Assembly (NCBI GenBank): GCA_964247055.1
Contig: OZ176054.1
Coordinates: 10,230,001-10,294,000, forward strand
Direction of reading: 5' to 3'
From: Paragordius varius
Lineage: Eukaryota > Nematomorpha
DNA: 64,000 nt
The notes under the pieces are model-generated. The model did no database searches and was not told where the DNA came from. It worked only from the letters and a program-made list of their open reading frames with translations. Below are positions 15,301-25,775 of the stretch, piece after piece. The first letter of the stretch is position 1; each line of letters opens with the position of its first letter. Made by a program: the position numbers and the translations under genes.

Positions 15301-16693
15301 TCATCAGGAGATACAGTTAAGAATTATGTATATAAAATATAAGAAAAATTAATTAAAAAATTATAAAATTATGATTAATACTACTTTTATAGAAAAAAAT
15401 AAGAGAAAAATAACAAAGAAACCGTTGTGATATTAAAAACCAAATGTGCATTTTTAAAATTAATTATATTGCTATTTCATGTTAAAACAATACAGTAGCG
15501 TATGCAGTAAAAGATTATTAGTTCAAAATAATCTTAATGAACACAAAACAGGGGGATATTATGGATAGTGTAGACAAAATCAGGGGACAATCTTGGTATA
15601 TGAAATGCGCATTTGGTTTTTGTAAAATTGCGATGAAAAATTGTAAAAATATTAGTGAAACATTATTTCCCAGATTTCTTATATAAAAATGTTAATTCAT
15701 TTCATGTAGAACATTCCTGATTTGAATTATGGATCTGTATACAAATACAATTAGAAATTGTGCAATACTATTTAAATTATTACTTGCTTTTCTCGATCTA
15801 TTTAAAACTGAATAAGCGTGAGGTGAAAAATTAAAATATTTTTGAAATTTAGGGTTTTTTGTTAAAAATAAATTACATAAGTTTACTTGTTAAATGCATT
15901 GCTTATATTATTTATTAACCTCTTATTAACTGCTAAACTTTTAGATTCCTTAATTTTTTGTAGTTTTCATAACATCTAATCTTCTAGTAACGTTATCTAA
16001 ATTGGATTCCTGTAATACATTTCTAGAAGTTTGTTGAATATTTAGTATTGTGGCTTCATTTTCCTCTGATTCATAAACATTTAATAAATTTTCAATAAAA
16101 AACATCATAAATATTTCTCACAAAAATTTTATGTATTAGCTTTTCAATACCAAATGTGCCGACCAAATGTCCTCAATTTTCATAAATTAATTATCATTCA
16201 GTCCTATTTTAAACATATCCATAATATCCCCCTGTTTTGTGTTCATTAAGATTATTTAGCACTAACAATCTTATACTGCATACGCTGTAAATTAAAAATA
16301 ATATAAAATTATTAAATTTGATTAATATCTACACTGTAAATCAGTTTGTGATTGAATTATGTGATTTTCTATATAAGTAGTATCAATCATGATTTTGTTC
16401 TTTAATTAATTTTTATTGTCATATATATTTCTAAACTGTATCTCCTGGATACCTATGGTAAAAAATTTGAGACCCAATAAATTATATTTTATTTTCTCGT
16501 TATTTTACGAAGATTTCCACATCATTTACATTACAACCCCTCGTCGTTACCACTCAATTAAATCATATATTAACTTTATATATAGATATTACCCAATATA
16601 TCGCCTTCATAAAAATCTAAGCCTTATATAAAAAAGAAAATGTTCGATAATTTGTACCCAGGCAGAAGCTGCGTGTAATATTTATAAAGCATC

Positions 16694-16739
<46 letters not shown>

Positions 16740-19533
16740 ATATAAATACCCTTTCCATACAATTCGATGCAGAAAAGATCTATCATCTCAGATTTTTATA
16801 TTAGGGATTTTTTACCCGAAAATCTTAATTATATATTTTTGGCGCCATTTTTGGCTTTTAATACCAGCTTTAGGGCATAAAATTCCCCAAATTAAAAAAC
16901 TGAGTCGATAAATCTTTTTTTCTGCATCGATTTGCAGGAAAAAGTATTTATATTATATATATTGGAAGTTTTGCAAAACTAAGCAACTTTGGTGCATTAT
17001 CAAAAAAACTTTTTTTATATATAGAATTTTTAAAGGCGATATAATGGGTAATTATATAGCGTTATATGATTGATTTAATAAGAATTAAAATCTTTTACCG
17101 CATATTAATAAATTTTTTATAATTCAAATTTAATGGCAAAGTGCGATTTTTAGCTAATATTCTTGAAAATCTTTCTGGGACCCGATAAAATTTAATATCT
17201 TTGTTGATAATATTTTGTATTTAAAATTATCCGTATGCTATATTAAAACAAATAATTAGATGACACGTTTTCATCTATTGTATATTATTTGACCTAAGAT
17301 GTGATAAAAATGCGATTTTTGATTTTGACTAATAACAGAAAAATTAAAATAACATATTATTTAGTATTTAAACCGCCTATATCATTTTAATATTCATTAT
17401 CTTGAAGCTTGTAGCTCTCTAATGATGTATGAATCAATTTATTGTTGAGCACCGTGCAGTAAGAACAAGCATCATAAATGGTTAAAAAAACATTTCAATT
17501 GGTTAATAGCGAAGCTAATTTGTTTGCGTAAAGTGACATGGAAAAATAATATTAAAGTCAATTACTATATCATAATATAATGTTCATTTTTAGTTTTGTC
17601 ACAAGTCTAACCCTAAACCGTCCTATAGCTCTTTTTTTCATTAGCTAATACCATAATTAAATTAAATACTTTCTTGATCAATTTTCATTGGTACTATTTT
17701 CAGAGCCAAAGGTACATGTGAGTATAATTTTTTATTAATAATGTCGTTTACAGTAAATTTTGCACTGCGCCAGATAATAGTGTAGGTTTTCTGGTAATAG
17801 GGTCCATAAGTTAAATGATCCAGATTATAAATGGGACTATCCACGACAAACAAGCCTAAAAAATGTATATATTATTTGCACTTCAAGTGTCCTTGAACAC
17901 TTTAAGTTGGTCCTTGAACATTTCGAGCTGGTCCTTGACACTTCAAGTTGGTCCTTTGACTTTTTTGTTACATAAATTTTAAATCAATATTAATTTTTAA
18001 TCATTGAGAAACCGTATATCTTTATTAATTTCTTAAAATTATTTTTAATATTTATATGATTTTAACACCTAATTAAAAAATATATTAATTTTCTGGGTTA
18101 TTATTTACAATTTTTCATTGAAAAATAAAAGTTAATATTTTTAAATTGGGAAAAAATCAGTTTGAAATAAAAAAATGATTTTTGAATAAAAAATTTTGTT
18201 TTTAAATGAATAAATATATAATAAATTTAGAAAATTAGGTGAAAAAATAATAAGATAAAAAAATACATAATTATGGTTAAATCAAAATTTAAAAATTTTG
18301 GACCAATTTGAAGTGTTCAAGGACCAACTTGAAATGTTCAAGGACCAATTTGAAGTGTTCAAGGGCAGTCTTGAAGCAAATGGTATAATATATATATATA
18401 TATATGATCATTAAACTTTATCAATAAACGATATTTAAATCAGCTCATAAATGCCAAGTGTTATAAACTGAAATGATATAATTAAACATAATTTATGTTA
18501 ATTGGGCTACAATTCAATAGATATCAATAAATTTCATTTAAAAATGCGTGGTAACTAAGGAAGGCTCTTATCACGATTTTTCTGGCATTTAAAATTATTT
18601 TAGTCCTTTCAGCACATATTATATGTCACACACTCAATACATAAAAGAATTCCGACCTTTAATTACATTATGAGATAGGGAGTTAAATTTTAAACCAAAG
18701 GAACTTAATGAGTTATCATTCATCCTTTAAGTTCAGATCATAAGTAAATTTTGGGCACGACCAATATTAAAAACCTTGGTTTAAAAAAAACAAGGCCTCG
18801 TGGCATTTTAAACTTTTTAAGTATAGCATTTACAGTTCGGAATCACTCTTGAAAATTCACCCTTAGACAATTCAAATTCATCCTCAAAAAATTCAAATTC
18901 CCATCGAACAATACAAATTAACCCTAAAATAAATGAGTGATTTTTTTAGATTTAAAATTATTTATATTTTTAAAATTAAATTTAATTAAAATAATACTGC
19001 AAAAATAATAAACTATGACATTAAGATATATTTCATATTAATAATCAGTTATTAGCCCGAAAACACAATTTATTTTTAGGGTGAATTTGAATGTTCAAGG
19101 GTGAATTTGAATTGTTTAAGAGTGAATTTGAATTGTAAATGGTATATTATCAAAAATTGGCTAAACGTTTTTTCTGGTTTACACAATTTTTCATTATTTA
19201 AAATATTATTTTTATAATACGCCTAACAACCATAGGTATATTTTTTAATTATACCCAATATATAATAGTCAAATTATTACAGAAATCACCTTTAAAAAAT
19301 TACCTCATATTTTCGTATTTCGGCCTAAAATAATCTGAAGACGCAAGCTTTAAAAGAAGTGCTTTGAATGTTAAATTTAATTCAGGTTTTTTCCACATAC
19401 AAAATATATGTAATTTTATTTTAAGTTAAGATTAATATATACAACTTTGTAGCATTTTTTCTAAATGCTATCTTTCAAAACACAAATTACCTTTGACGGA
19501 AAATATAAGAGCCAAGTATAAGAATAATATCAT
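89..19533 (-). CDS. Micro-exon secreted protein gene, copy C (3' end beyond left edge)
   Basis: Paralogue of copies A and B on the minus strand. Exons in transcript order (plus coordinates): 19491-19533, 17670-17855, 13662-13748, 13330-13386, 13183-13266, 11803-11958, 11713-11724, 8567-8590, 8522-8527, 4892-5035, 4344-4364, 3483-3509, 3427-3459, 3370-3396, 1952-2035, 1855-1926, 216-263, 89-148. Exon sizes equal those of A except small in-frame differences (43 v 40, 24 v 27, 84 v 87, 72 v 75, 60 v 57). All have GT-AG ends, matching phases and no internal stop. The equivalent of A's 48-nt exon at 40332 is not clearly found. Introns of 23, 25, 30 and 39 nt alternate with kilobase introns full of MITEs. 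The next exons, including the Gly-rich segment, lie off the left edge. Function unknown; it looks functional from the sequence. Confidence 0.85.
1855..2035 (-). CDS. Copy C acidic exons around a 25-nt intron
   Basis: Exon 1952-2035, intron 1927-1951 (GTAGAT...TTTAG, 25 nt), exon 1855-1926 with SSDEEPDEKR. Without splicing the frame hits a stop within the second exon; with it the alignment to A continues. Confidence 0.9.
2271..2521. mobile_element. hAT-like MITE with target duplication
   Basis: CAGCGGTGGCCAATACGCGG to GGACACCCCTG, flanked by CTATAGAC and GTTTAGAC (6 of 8 match). GGGTGTCC-type ends are typical of hAT non-autonomous elements. In an intron of copy C. Confidence 0.75.
3327..3362. 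repeat. (TA)n microsatellite
   Basis: About 17 TA units, 8 nt before the end of the 27-nt copy C exon at 3370 (just inside its donor-side intron). Confidence 0.9.
3370..3509 (-). CDS. Copy C three micro-exons with 23- and 30-nt introns
   Basis: Exons 3483-3509 (EILNAVNPN), 3427-3459 (EELEAWLNSDT) and 3370-3396 (SIAPEEYKT), separated by introns 3460-3482 (23 nt) and 3397-3426 (30 nt). In A the second of these introns is 254 nt. Confidence 0.92.
4344..4364 (-). CDS. Copy C 21-nt micro-exon
   Basis: N-Q-V-N-Q-N-E between TTTTAG and GTAACC; the counterpart in A differs by one residue. Confidence 0.88.
4892..5035 (-). CDS. Copy C 48-codon acidic exon
   Basis: Starts V-I-Q-G-V after CCCCAG, contains HPISPIPE and ends NPPAEW; exactly 144 nt as in A. 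The open frame on the plus strand here is its shadow. Confidence 0.92.
6180..6560 (+). pseudogene. Tc1/mariner-superfamily transposase relic
   Basis: Low-identity remains: an SWPTKLL stretch near 6270, KPSVDVYEQ near 6335, and HDEKWFFVLSGRNSG at 6488-6532, which fits the first catalytic Asp region (DEKWF) of this superfamily. Several stops and frame breaks. In a large intron of copy C, next to Tc1/mariner-like MITEs. Confidence 0.5.
6571..7330. mobile_element. Tc1/mariner-like inverted-repeat element
   Basis: Left arm CTGATGAAATATTTATC...GTGATTTAAGAAAGTTATT...GAAAGCTAATTGCTTCATTCC. The right arm is its reverse: AACCATTTAGCTTTGACC...AATAACTTTCTTAAATC...ATTTTATCAG. Non-coding. Confidence 0.65.
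7633..7782 (+). other. Unrecognised short open frame
   Basis: ATG to TAA, 49 codons, in DNA clearly less AT-rich than its surroundings; the frame is open further upstream. Residues include HFNNFEAVEKRLQWFTGKD and LSYILPELWAKL. No family recognised. The balanced base composition suggests it was coding, perhaps a fragment of a decayed mobile element. Upstream, 7340-7500 has similar composition. Confidence 0.35.
8522..8590 (-). CDS. Copy C micro-exons of 24 and 6 nt
   Basis: Exon 8567-8590 (G-F-R-G-P-S-R-Y), intron 8528-8566 (39 nt), exon 8522-8527 (CTTTGG, A-L) followed by donor GTAAGT. Copy A has the same order with an intron of the same 39 nt. Confidence 0.8.
8690..9030. mobile_element. Tc1/mariner-like element fragment
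   Basis: GCGATATAAAAAAGTTATTGCC, GTGAAAGCAAACGCTTTATTCC: left-arm sequence of the family at 54522; no right arm found. Confidence 0.5.
9325..9669. mobile_element. Family-1 MITE (GAATTCACCC repeats)
   Basis: Ends TATACCATTAACAC and GAATTGTAAATGGTATA. Subterminal repeats AATTCACCCTTGAAC on the left and GGGTGAATTTGAATTGTT on the right. In an intron of copy C. Confidence 0.82.
10790..11290. mobile_element. Inverted repeat joined to Tc1/mariner-like right arm
   Basis: 10790-11050 is a hairpin-like repeat (ATTGAAATTATACGATC ... GTATAATTTCAAT). 11060-11280 is a right arm (AAGCATTTAGCTTTCATCG, GTGGTAATAACTTTC, CACAGTGTATA). Confidence 0.55.
11713..11724 (-). CDS. Copy C 12-nt micro-exon
   Basis: CTGATATAACAG between TTTTAG and GTAAAA, encoding A-D-I-T, counterpart of 38100-38111. 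Confidence 0.8.
11803..11958 (-). CDS. Copy C exon 6: ends with RTKR
   Basis: 156 nt; INKIHAGIVISSLYPNNTVY, VGTKTRNKPNSFY, then a basic end with the convertase-type site RTKR. Confidence 0.92.
12033..12236. mobile_element. hAT-like (GGTTCC family) fragment, left part
   Basis: CAGGGCTTCTAATC, CCGCGGTTTC, AGTTCCCGGTTCAAAATTTC, CCCGGTTCC; interrupted by the Family-1 MITE at 12237. Related sequence appears again at 12895-13020. Confidence 0.55.
12237..12547. mobile_element. Family-1 MITE
   Basis: TATACCATTTACAG... to ...GAATTGTAAATGTATC, with the same subterminal repeats. It is nested between two pieces of an ACCGGTTC-type hAT-like sequence. Confidence 0.82.
12895..13141. mobile_element. hAT-like fragments
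   Basis: GGTTTTGGTTTCAC, GTTCCTGTTTCAAAATTTC, CAAACCGGTTCGAAACCG resemble the GGTTCC family; 13105-13141 (GAGGCCATTTGTATTAGCC) is an end of the GGGTGTCC family. Confidence 0.5.
13183..13266 (-). CDS. Copy C exon 5
   Basis: 84 nt; NLTAPLISY, NTGTNYV, IYDP; donor GTATAT. Confidence 0.9.
13330..13386 (-). CDS. Copy C exon 4
   Basis: 57 nt; EQNARNVRSICKAFLI; acceptor CATAG. Confidence 0.88.
13662..13748 (-). CDS. Copy C exon 3
   Basis: 87 nt; TIRYGITAY, STIDKTY, NLE. It lies 3.9 kb beyond exon 2 because the intron contains two mobile elements. Confidence 0.92.
14439..15012. mobile_element. Family-2 MITE (TTCAAGTTGGTCC repeats)
   Basis: TATACCATTACTTCAATAG, then GTGTCCTTGAACAC; ends GACACTCTTGAAGTGGAAATGG. 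Subterminal ~20-bp repeats point inward from each end. In intron 2 of copy C. Confidence 0.85.
15225..16535. mobile_element. 1.3-kb inverted-repeat DNA element
   Basis: Left AATGTGGAAATCGTCGTAAA pairs with right TTTTACGAAGATTTCCACAT. Inner pair: AATGAACACAAAACAGGGGG near 15536 with CCCCCTGTTTTGTGTTCATT near 16230. Arms about 400 bp, no coding frame. In intron 2 of copy C. Confidence 0.8.
16698..16733. repeat. (TA)n microsatellite
   Basis: About 18 uninterrupted AT units in intron 2 of copy C. Confidence 0.9.
17670..17855 (-). CDS. Copy C exon 2
   Basis: 186 nt; GLFVVDSP, GPYYQKTY, KLYSHVPLALKIVPMKI; the last part is nearly identical to copy A. Confidence 0.93.
17870..18388. mobile_element. 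Family-2 MITE
   Basis: GCACTTCAAGTGTCCTTG to CAGTCTTGAAGCAAATGGTA; just upstream of exon 2 in intron 1 of copy C. Confidence 0.85.
18822..19147. mobile_element. Family-1 MITE
   Basis: Left end TATAGCATTTACAGTTCGG (one change), right end GAATTGTAAATGGTATA; in intron 1 of copy C. Confidence 0.82.
19491..19533 (-). CDS. Copy C exon 1: signal peptide
   Basis: M-I-L-F-L-Y-L-A-L-I-F-S-V-K and donor GTAATT on the minus strand; one codon longer than A and B. Confidence 0.88.
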
Positions 19534-19577
19534 TGCGTGAAATAAAAATTTAATGATTTATTTTACCGAGTTCCATA

Positions 19578-19690
19578 GGCTCTATATCGCTATTTTCGTC
19601 GATCAATATTTGCTTTAAAAGATGAAAAAAATTACTGTTTAAGCAAAATATTTGCATTTGGGAGTGTGGCAATCTTTTGACCTTCGTTTG
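19578..19690 (-). promoter_or_regulatory. Conserved upstream blocks, copy C
   Basis: On the minus strand, ACGAAGGTCAAAAG near 19675-19690 and AGCAAATATTGATCG...ATAGCGATATAGAGCC at 19578-19617, in the same order as upstream of copy A. Confidence 0.55.
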
Positions 19691-19993
19691 ATTATATATA
19701 GAAATCTTCCATGTAAGTTTACATCATATTTATGCCTTGCATATAGTAAAAATAGATATTATGTCAATATTATGCCAATATTATTTTAAGAATTTTTTTT
19801 ATTCATGCGCTATCAAACATATAAAAAAATTTAGTATATAACGCTTGAGCTTTATTTACACAATAAACATATCGATGGAGCTAATTTTAGGAAAATTTAA
19901 TATTTCTTAGTTAAATAACTAGCAATTGTCATAAAATCCAAAAAACAGATTTTCAGAAATCAGCCGTTGTTACAAAATTTACGTCGTAACCAT

Positions 19994-20200
19994 TAATAAT
20001 TAAAATATGGCTTCGAACCAGGGCAAAAAAATAGAGTGGGAACCGGCCTGATTTCTAAGAATTTAAAAATGCCTTTAAAATTCTTTAACTGGAACCAAGT
20101 GGTTTTTGAGCATGCAGAACCGAAACCAAATCCTTCCAAAATCTCAGACACCGGGCTTGTTTTCGCATGGTTCCGGTTTAAAACCGTAGAATAACATTAA
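19994..20200. mobile_element. hAT-like (GGTTCC family) fragment
   Basis: GAACCAGGGC, GGGAACCGGCCTG, GCAGAACCGAAACC and GGTTCCGGTTTAAAACCG. Ends eroded; in the spacer upstream of copy C. Confidence 0.5.
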
Positions 20201-20243
20201 ATAGAAGGTAGCAAATAAATAGATAAGAGTAATTTAAATCTCG

Positions 20244-20500
20244 GGCGCTTAACACAAATGGCATCGTGGGCCGCATTTCAACTATATATATCTACATTGT
20301 TAAATATTTTACTATAGAATTAGAACAAAAGACTGTAATTGCCATCATATAACATTTTTTGTCCAATTTTTGCCAATTGGATGGAATTAGTAAAAAACTT
20401 TAGAAAATATAAATTTTACCAAGATTTTGGGAGCATATTTTTGCATATGATGGATTTCAAATTTCACGGACCGCATAAATCTGTGAGGGTCATGTCTCAT
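20244..20500. mobile_element. Decayed hAT-like MITE
   Basis: GGCATCGTGGGCCGCATTTC on the left and CACGGACCGCATAAATC on the right, the inner parts of the GGGTGTCC family; ends eroded. Confidence 0.5.
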
Positions 20501-21179
20501 GTTGATGGTATGGTTTTTTATATTGCACCTATAAAAAAATAAAAAGATTTTATATTTTTCACTACTTTTTATTATTAACAGAATTGTAAATTGTTCATAA
20601 GACTAGAGGAAATCAATATTGATTTTCTCTAATAAAAACTAGAAATTAAGTGTAATATCCCTTGGTCAACCGATCCTATGGGAAATGCGCCACATAGTCC
20701 TCTCTCTGCAATAGTATGCCGGAAAACAACCCCAGAATTAAGCTATTCATTAAAAACTTTTGCATCTAATTTTCGGATTGTCCATCCAAAATATCTTTTA
20801 TTTGAATAGAGTATTACCCCATAATAAACTGGATTTTGGGAATATGGTTGCATCATGAACCCTTTTAAAAAATATATATAATATGATATTTTAAAAAAAA
20901 TAAAAATGGATATTAACATTTTTTAATTACCTAACTTGATGATAATAATTTTCTAAGATATATATATTAAAAAAATGATTAAATTTAATATTTTAATTAT
21001 TTTTGGCTTATTATGAGAGGTCTACACGCAACTCAAAAGTTTAAGGAAAGGTTTACTCAACTTTAAACGATTATTACTTAAAAACTAGAACCAAAATTTA
21101 AATTCGGATAAGTGAATGAATAGCATAAAACTGTTGATTAAAGATTTTTATCTTGGTTTTTGATATTGTGAAAATTTAT

Positions 21180-21420
21180 ATCGCGTTTGGACAGTTCCAA
21201 TATGCGACAAAATTCTCATTGTGCTTTTGATTTTAGGTCTTATGAGTGGTGTCAGAGGGGTATCTACTTTTTTGTTCACTCCTTTATATTACAAAATGGT
21301 AAAATTTGCGATTTTGCTAAATTAAATATTTTTGTTGAAAGCTAAATGTTTCATTCCAAAAATATCACATTTATATAAAAAAAGCACAATATTTTTAATA
21401 ATATTAAATTTTGGTTGTAA
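21180..21420. mobile_element. Tc1/mariner-like left-arm fragment
   Basis: GTGCTTTTGATTTTAGG, GAAAGCTAAATGTTTCATTCC, as in the element at 54522; abuts the tandem array region. Confidence 0.5.
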
Positions 21421-21604
21421 AAGTACCCATCTAAAATGGGTAAGTTTTTAAACTAAACACAAAAGTACCGATGATGCGGTATGGAAATTTTAAAAGTGTT
21501 CCAATTTTAACACAAAATAACTTTCCCGAAAAAATGGATATTTTTTCTAAAATTAAATTTAAATGAAGACGAGTTTTAATTGGTTTTGATGGGTTATGGA
21601 AACA

Positions 21605-22035
21605 AGATTATGTTATTGGGTAAAACATTTTGATTATTGGAAATATTATATTGTTGAAAATATATGATTTATTGTTGGAACTAAATGTTATTGAGAAATA
21701 TATTTTGATTGTTGAATCTAAATGTTATTGGGTAATATATTTTGATTGTTGGAAATTTAATTTGATTGTTGATATTATATGATTGATTGTTGGAAATACT
21801 TAAATATTATTGAGTAATATATTTTGATGATTGGAAAAATCATTTGATTTTTGAAATTATATGATTGATTGTTGGAAATACAAAATTTTAATTATTGGGA
21901 ATTAATTTGGTTGTTAAAAATATATTAATGATTGTTGAAAATATTATTAAGTAATATATTTTGATTGTTGATATAATTTGATTGTTGAAAATATATGATT
22001 GATTGTTGGAAATACAAAAATATTATTATATTATA
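21605..22035. repeat. ~80-bp tandem array, left block
   Basis: Imperfect repeats of TGATTGTTGGAAATA..., ATATGATTGATTGTTGG and GGTAATATATTTTGATTG. Unit length about 80 bp, with many internal deletions. It ends abruptly at the inverted LINE piece. Confidence 0.85.
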
Positions 22036-22262
22036 TATTTTGGTAGACTGTTTTCGAGGTTCGTTTGTGAATTTGCTAAGATAACCGTGTCGTCTGCGTA
22101 GTGGAGAGTCGTCAGAGTGTGACCCCTTACTTTTATTCCTGGCAGATTTAGATCCCTCATGATACATTCCAAATATATGTTAAACAACATGGGGGATAAA
22201 ATGCAGCCTTGACGCAGACCTATGTTCATTGGACTCCAAGAGGTCGGGCCATGCGGGGTGTT
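22036..22262 (-). mobile_element. RTE-clade LINE, inverted RT fragment
   Basis: Minus strand reads GLRQGCILSPMLFNIYLE and then LHYADDTVILANS, the RT core with the YADD catalytic box. This is the part that would follow DFSKAFD in the forward piece, but it lies upstream and in the opposite direction. Confidence 0.88.
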
Positions 22263-22329
22263 AAGTGATAGGTAGGAGTTGGATTATATGGAATTAATTA
22301 GTTTGATTTAGTTATCGGAAACTCCTATT

Positions 22330-24291
22330 TGTTTAAGAGCCTTCCAGAGAATGTCCATGTCTTAGGGCTGTCGGAGACTCATATGCAACATAACTCACAC
22401 AAAATATACGACAATTCCTCGTTTTATAACTCAGGCGGTGAGCTCAAACGAAGTGGATGCTGTTTATTAATATCGAATTATCTCGCTGATATAAAAAAGG
22501 ATATATATATTTATTTAGTATAACAACAAAACCGAATAATGTATAATGATCTGCGTGTCACAATGATTCCTTATATATATTATGAAATTTGGTTATTGCA
22601 TTCACAAGGATAAAGTTGTCTGATTTAAACGTTGTTAAAGATAATAAGTATAAATAAAATAATTTGCATTCACAACCAAGGTAATATATATTTTTAACGT
22701 AAAGGACAAAAGTGTATTATGCACTAAAAAAGAGAAGGATAATTTGCGTATGAATAATAACCCTTTTACAACTCGCCAAACCCGATGATCGAATTATATC
22801 CCTAGGAATTAACACCTAACCCCTGGCTATAACAATATATCAAGTATATGCTCCCACGAGTGTCTCACCCGAAGACGAATGCGAAAAGTTCTCTGAGTTA
22901 CAAATGGTTCTCAGAAACATCCAAAAAAGACATAACTTTCATCAACGGCGATTTTAACGCTATCATAGCTAACGATAAAACAGACAAGGTCACTGGTGGA
23001 AAATACCTTGGTAAAGTCAAAAAACCCCGCGGTAAAAGGATAATTGATTTTTGCCAGCAACACAATCTTTTTATAGTGAATTCGTTTTTCAAACATCCTA
23101 ACAGACGGCTCTACACCTGGATCTCACCGTGCCGTAAATACAGGAATCAAATCTATTATATATTGGGCATGCGAAAATACAAAAATTCATTCCAAAACAT
23201 TCGATGCTACGCTAACGCAGACTGCAACTCAGATCATACCTCTTAATGGCCAAAATAAAAATTAAGCTACAACTTCCACAGCCACAAAAAAGTTTTTCCA
23301 AAACCAAATTGAACTACAAACTTTTACCTGACCCCAATCCTTAACAATAAATTTGTATCCTTAAATTACGAAACATTGAACACTAATGACCTTTGATCAC
23401 CTATTCACAAAATTACCACCGAAACAGCCAAAGAAAATATACCGCCTGCCCCAACTAATAAAAAATGTACCATATCACAACAAAGCATCGACTTAATCGT
23501 ACAGAGAAGAATAGCAATATCCAAAAACACTCCCCTTGAGTACAAAAATATTAATAATGAACTACGAAAAAGCATTAGATCCGACAAAGAGTCTCATTAT
23601 AATACAATCTGCGCTAACCTAAAGCAAGCTGCTAAACTTAATCACAACTATTTCTCTTACATTAAAGTTCAACCGCGCAAAAAACAAATGTACAAAAGTC
23701 CCATGTCTCATTCAAACGGAAAACATCTAACCGATAAGAAAGAAGTAATTAAACTTTGGGAAGAATACATGCAAAATTTATTCACAAAACACTCAAAAAT
23801 CGCTATGAATCTTGAACAAACTAATGACCCACCAATACTAAAAAAAGAAATCGAATTGGCCCTGAGGCACTCATCAACCGGCAAAGCAGCTGGATACAAT
23901 GACATCCTTACAGAGCTACAAAGGCACATTCCCATAAAACTAATTCATTCATTATTCCAAAAAATCTTCAGTGGAGTAACATTCCCGGCGGACTGGAACA
24001 AATCACTAGTGGTCCCGATATTCAAAAATCATTCTAAATTATGTGAAAACTACCGCACAATAGCATAATCAATCAAATCTTAAAGGTGTTATTAAAAATA
24101 ATACAAAATTGTCTACAAACATATGCTAACCCGGAAATCTCAATGACACAGGCAGACTTTAGAGAAAAAGAGGATGCCGAGACATGATCTCAAACATTAG
24201 GTGGATAATGGAAAAAAGTGTGAATTCCAAATGAGCTACACCTATGTTTTGTGGATTTCTCTAAAGCTTTCGATATCGTTCATTATTAGGA
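22330..24291 (+). mobile_element. RTE-clade LINE, forward part (endonuclease to RT block with DFSKAFD)
   Basis: Decayed non-LTR retrotransposon. Endonuclease traces: LSETHM near 22370, YAPTS near 22845, GDFNA near 22947, RRLYTWISP near 23107, RNQI-YIL near 23145, NADCNSDH near 23215. Then RT: GKAAGYNDI near 23882, NYRTIA near 24050, NIRWIMEK near 24190, CFVDFSKAFD near 24255. The order and motifs are those of RTE/BovB-type elements. Several frame changes and stops (for example after SDHTS near 23245) make it inactive. The 5' start and everything after DFSKAFD are missing here. Confidence 0.88.
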
Positions 24292-24897
24292 TATATTTAA
24301 TCTTTGGAAATATATTTGATTGTTGAAAATATATGATTGATTGTTGGGAATACTGAAATATAATAATTGTTGAAAATATATGATTGTTGTTGAGAATACA
24401 AAAATATTATTAGTTTATATATTTTGATTGTTGGAATTATTTGATTGTTGAAAATATATATTTGATAGTTGAAAACACATAAATATTATTGAGTAATATA
24501 TTTTGATTGTTGGAAATGTTTTTTGTTTGTTGAAACTAAATGAATGATTGTTGGAAATACTATAATATTATAGGGCAATAATAATTATTGGAAATATAAT
24601 TTAATTGTTGAAAATTTATGATTGATTGTTGTGAAAACTAAAACATTATTGGGTTATATATTTTGATTGTTGGAAATTTTATTTGATTGTTGAAAATATA
24701 TTATTGATTGTTCAAAATAATATTAGGTAATATATTTTGATTGTTGGAAATATTATTTGAATGTTGAAACTATATGATTGATTGTTGGTAATACTGAAAT
24801 GTTATTAAATATATGTTGGAAATATAATTTGATTGTTGAAAATTTATATTGTTGGAAGTCCTAAAATATTATTACATATTTTGAATGTCGGAAATAT
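24292..24897. repeat. ~80-bp tandem array, middle block
   Basis: Same unit and orientation as the blocks on either side; continues after the LINE and is then interrupted by the inverted-repeat element at 24898. Confidence 0.85.
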
Positions 24898-25398
24898 TAT
24901 ACCATTTCCCAGTCTAAACGTTTTCCCAGTCAATCGAAACGTTTTCCCAGTCAATCGAAACGTTTTCCCAGTCAATCGAAACGTCGTCCAAGTCAATCGA
25001 AACATTTTCCCAGTCAATAAAAACATTTTCCCAATCAATAAAAACGTTTTCGTCAATAAAAACGGTTTTATTTTTGATAAATATCAAAACAAGACATAAA
25101 ATTAACTTTTAACCATTATCAGCGTAATATAGGATATTATTTTTCATGAAAAAACAATTATTGAATGACAATTCCAACTATATTCGAGTGGACAATTATT
25201 AATGACTTATTCTTTAAAAGTTATATTTTTTGTAATTTGAGATGTTTTAAAGATAATATTTTTTATTTTATTGATGGTTCGCATTAATATTTGCCGAACG
25301 TTTCCAAACAGTTTTTAAATATGTCAGGTTTTTCCATAAAAATACTGTTGGAAAAAATATCTAATTTTAAAAATATTTAATAAGATATTTTACTAAAA

Positions 25399-25681
25399 CA
25401 GGAGTGTCCAACCAAATGGCTTCGCGGGCCGCATTACTCAAAAAGCACGGTGTTCCGCATTTGATATATTTCATAAATAATTTTTCGATTAGTTATAAGA
25501 CTGTAAAATACAAAAATTTAACAATTTTTTTAATTTGTTACCAATTTAATAGACTCATTCAGAGTAATTGAGTAAGAAATATGAATATTACTAATTTTGT
25601 GGGCATATTTTTGCATATGGATTTCTAAATTTTTAGTGGGCCGCACAAAGATACTCGGCACTCCGCGTTGGGCACCCGATG
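25399..25681. mobile_element. hAT-like MITE inside the inverted-repeat element
   Basis: Starts CAGGAGTGTCCAACC with GGCTTCGCGGGCCGC, ends with GGGCCGCACAAAG and GTTGGGCACCC. Same family as those at 2271 and 37506. Confidence 0.7.
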
Positions 25682-25694
25682 AATCAAATGATAA

Positions 25695-25775
25695 ATATTA
25701 TAAAATTAGGGTAAAATTTATGTTTAAGATCCAACATGAAGTGTTAAATGACCTTTGAGATAAAAATGGTATATT
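25695..25775. mobile_element. Fragment of Family-2 MITE end
   Basis: GATCCAACATGAAGTGTTAAATGACC and AAAATGGTATATT resemble the right end of the TTCAAGTTGGTCC elements; only one end is present. Confidence 0.45.

Larger units (their letters stand above)
19700..21600. other. Spacer upstream of copy C
   Basis: Holds the two hAT-like fragments at 19994 and 20244 and the Tc1/mariner-like arm at 21180. I see no gene. The open frame at 20339-20542 is only the inside of a decayed MITE. Confidence 0.6.

Noticed and set aside
24844-25099. Overlapping open frames with repeated NVFPVNR / KTFRLTG units
   Set aside because: These are simply translations of the 21-bp DNA repeats in a transposon arm.
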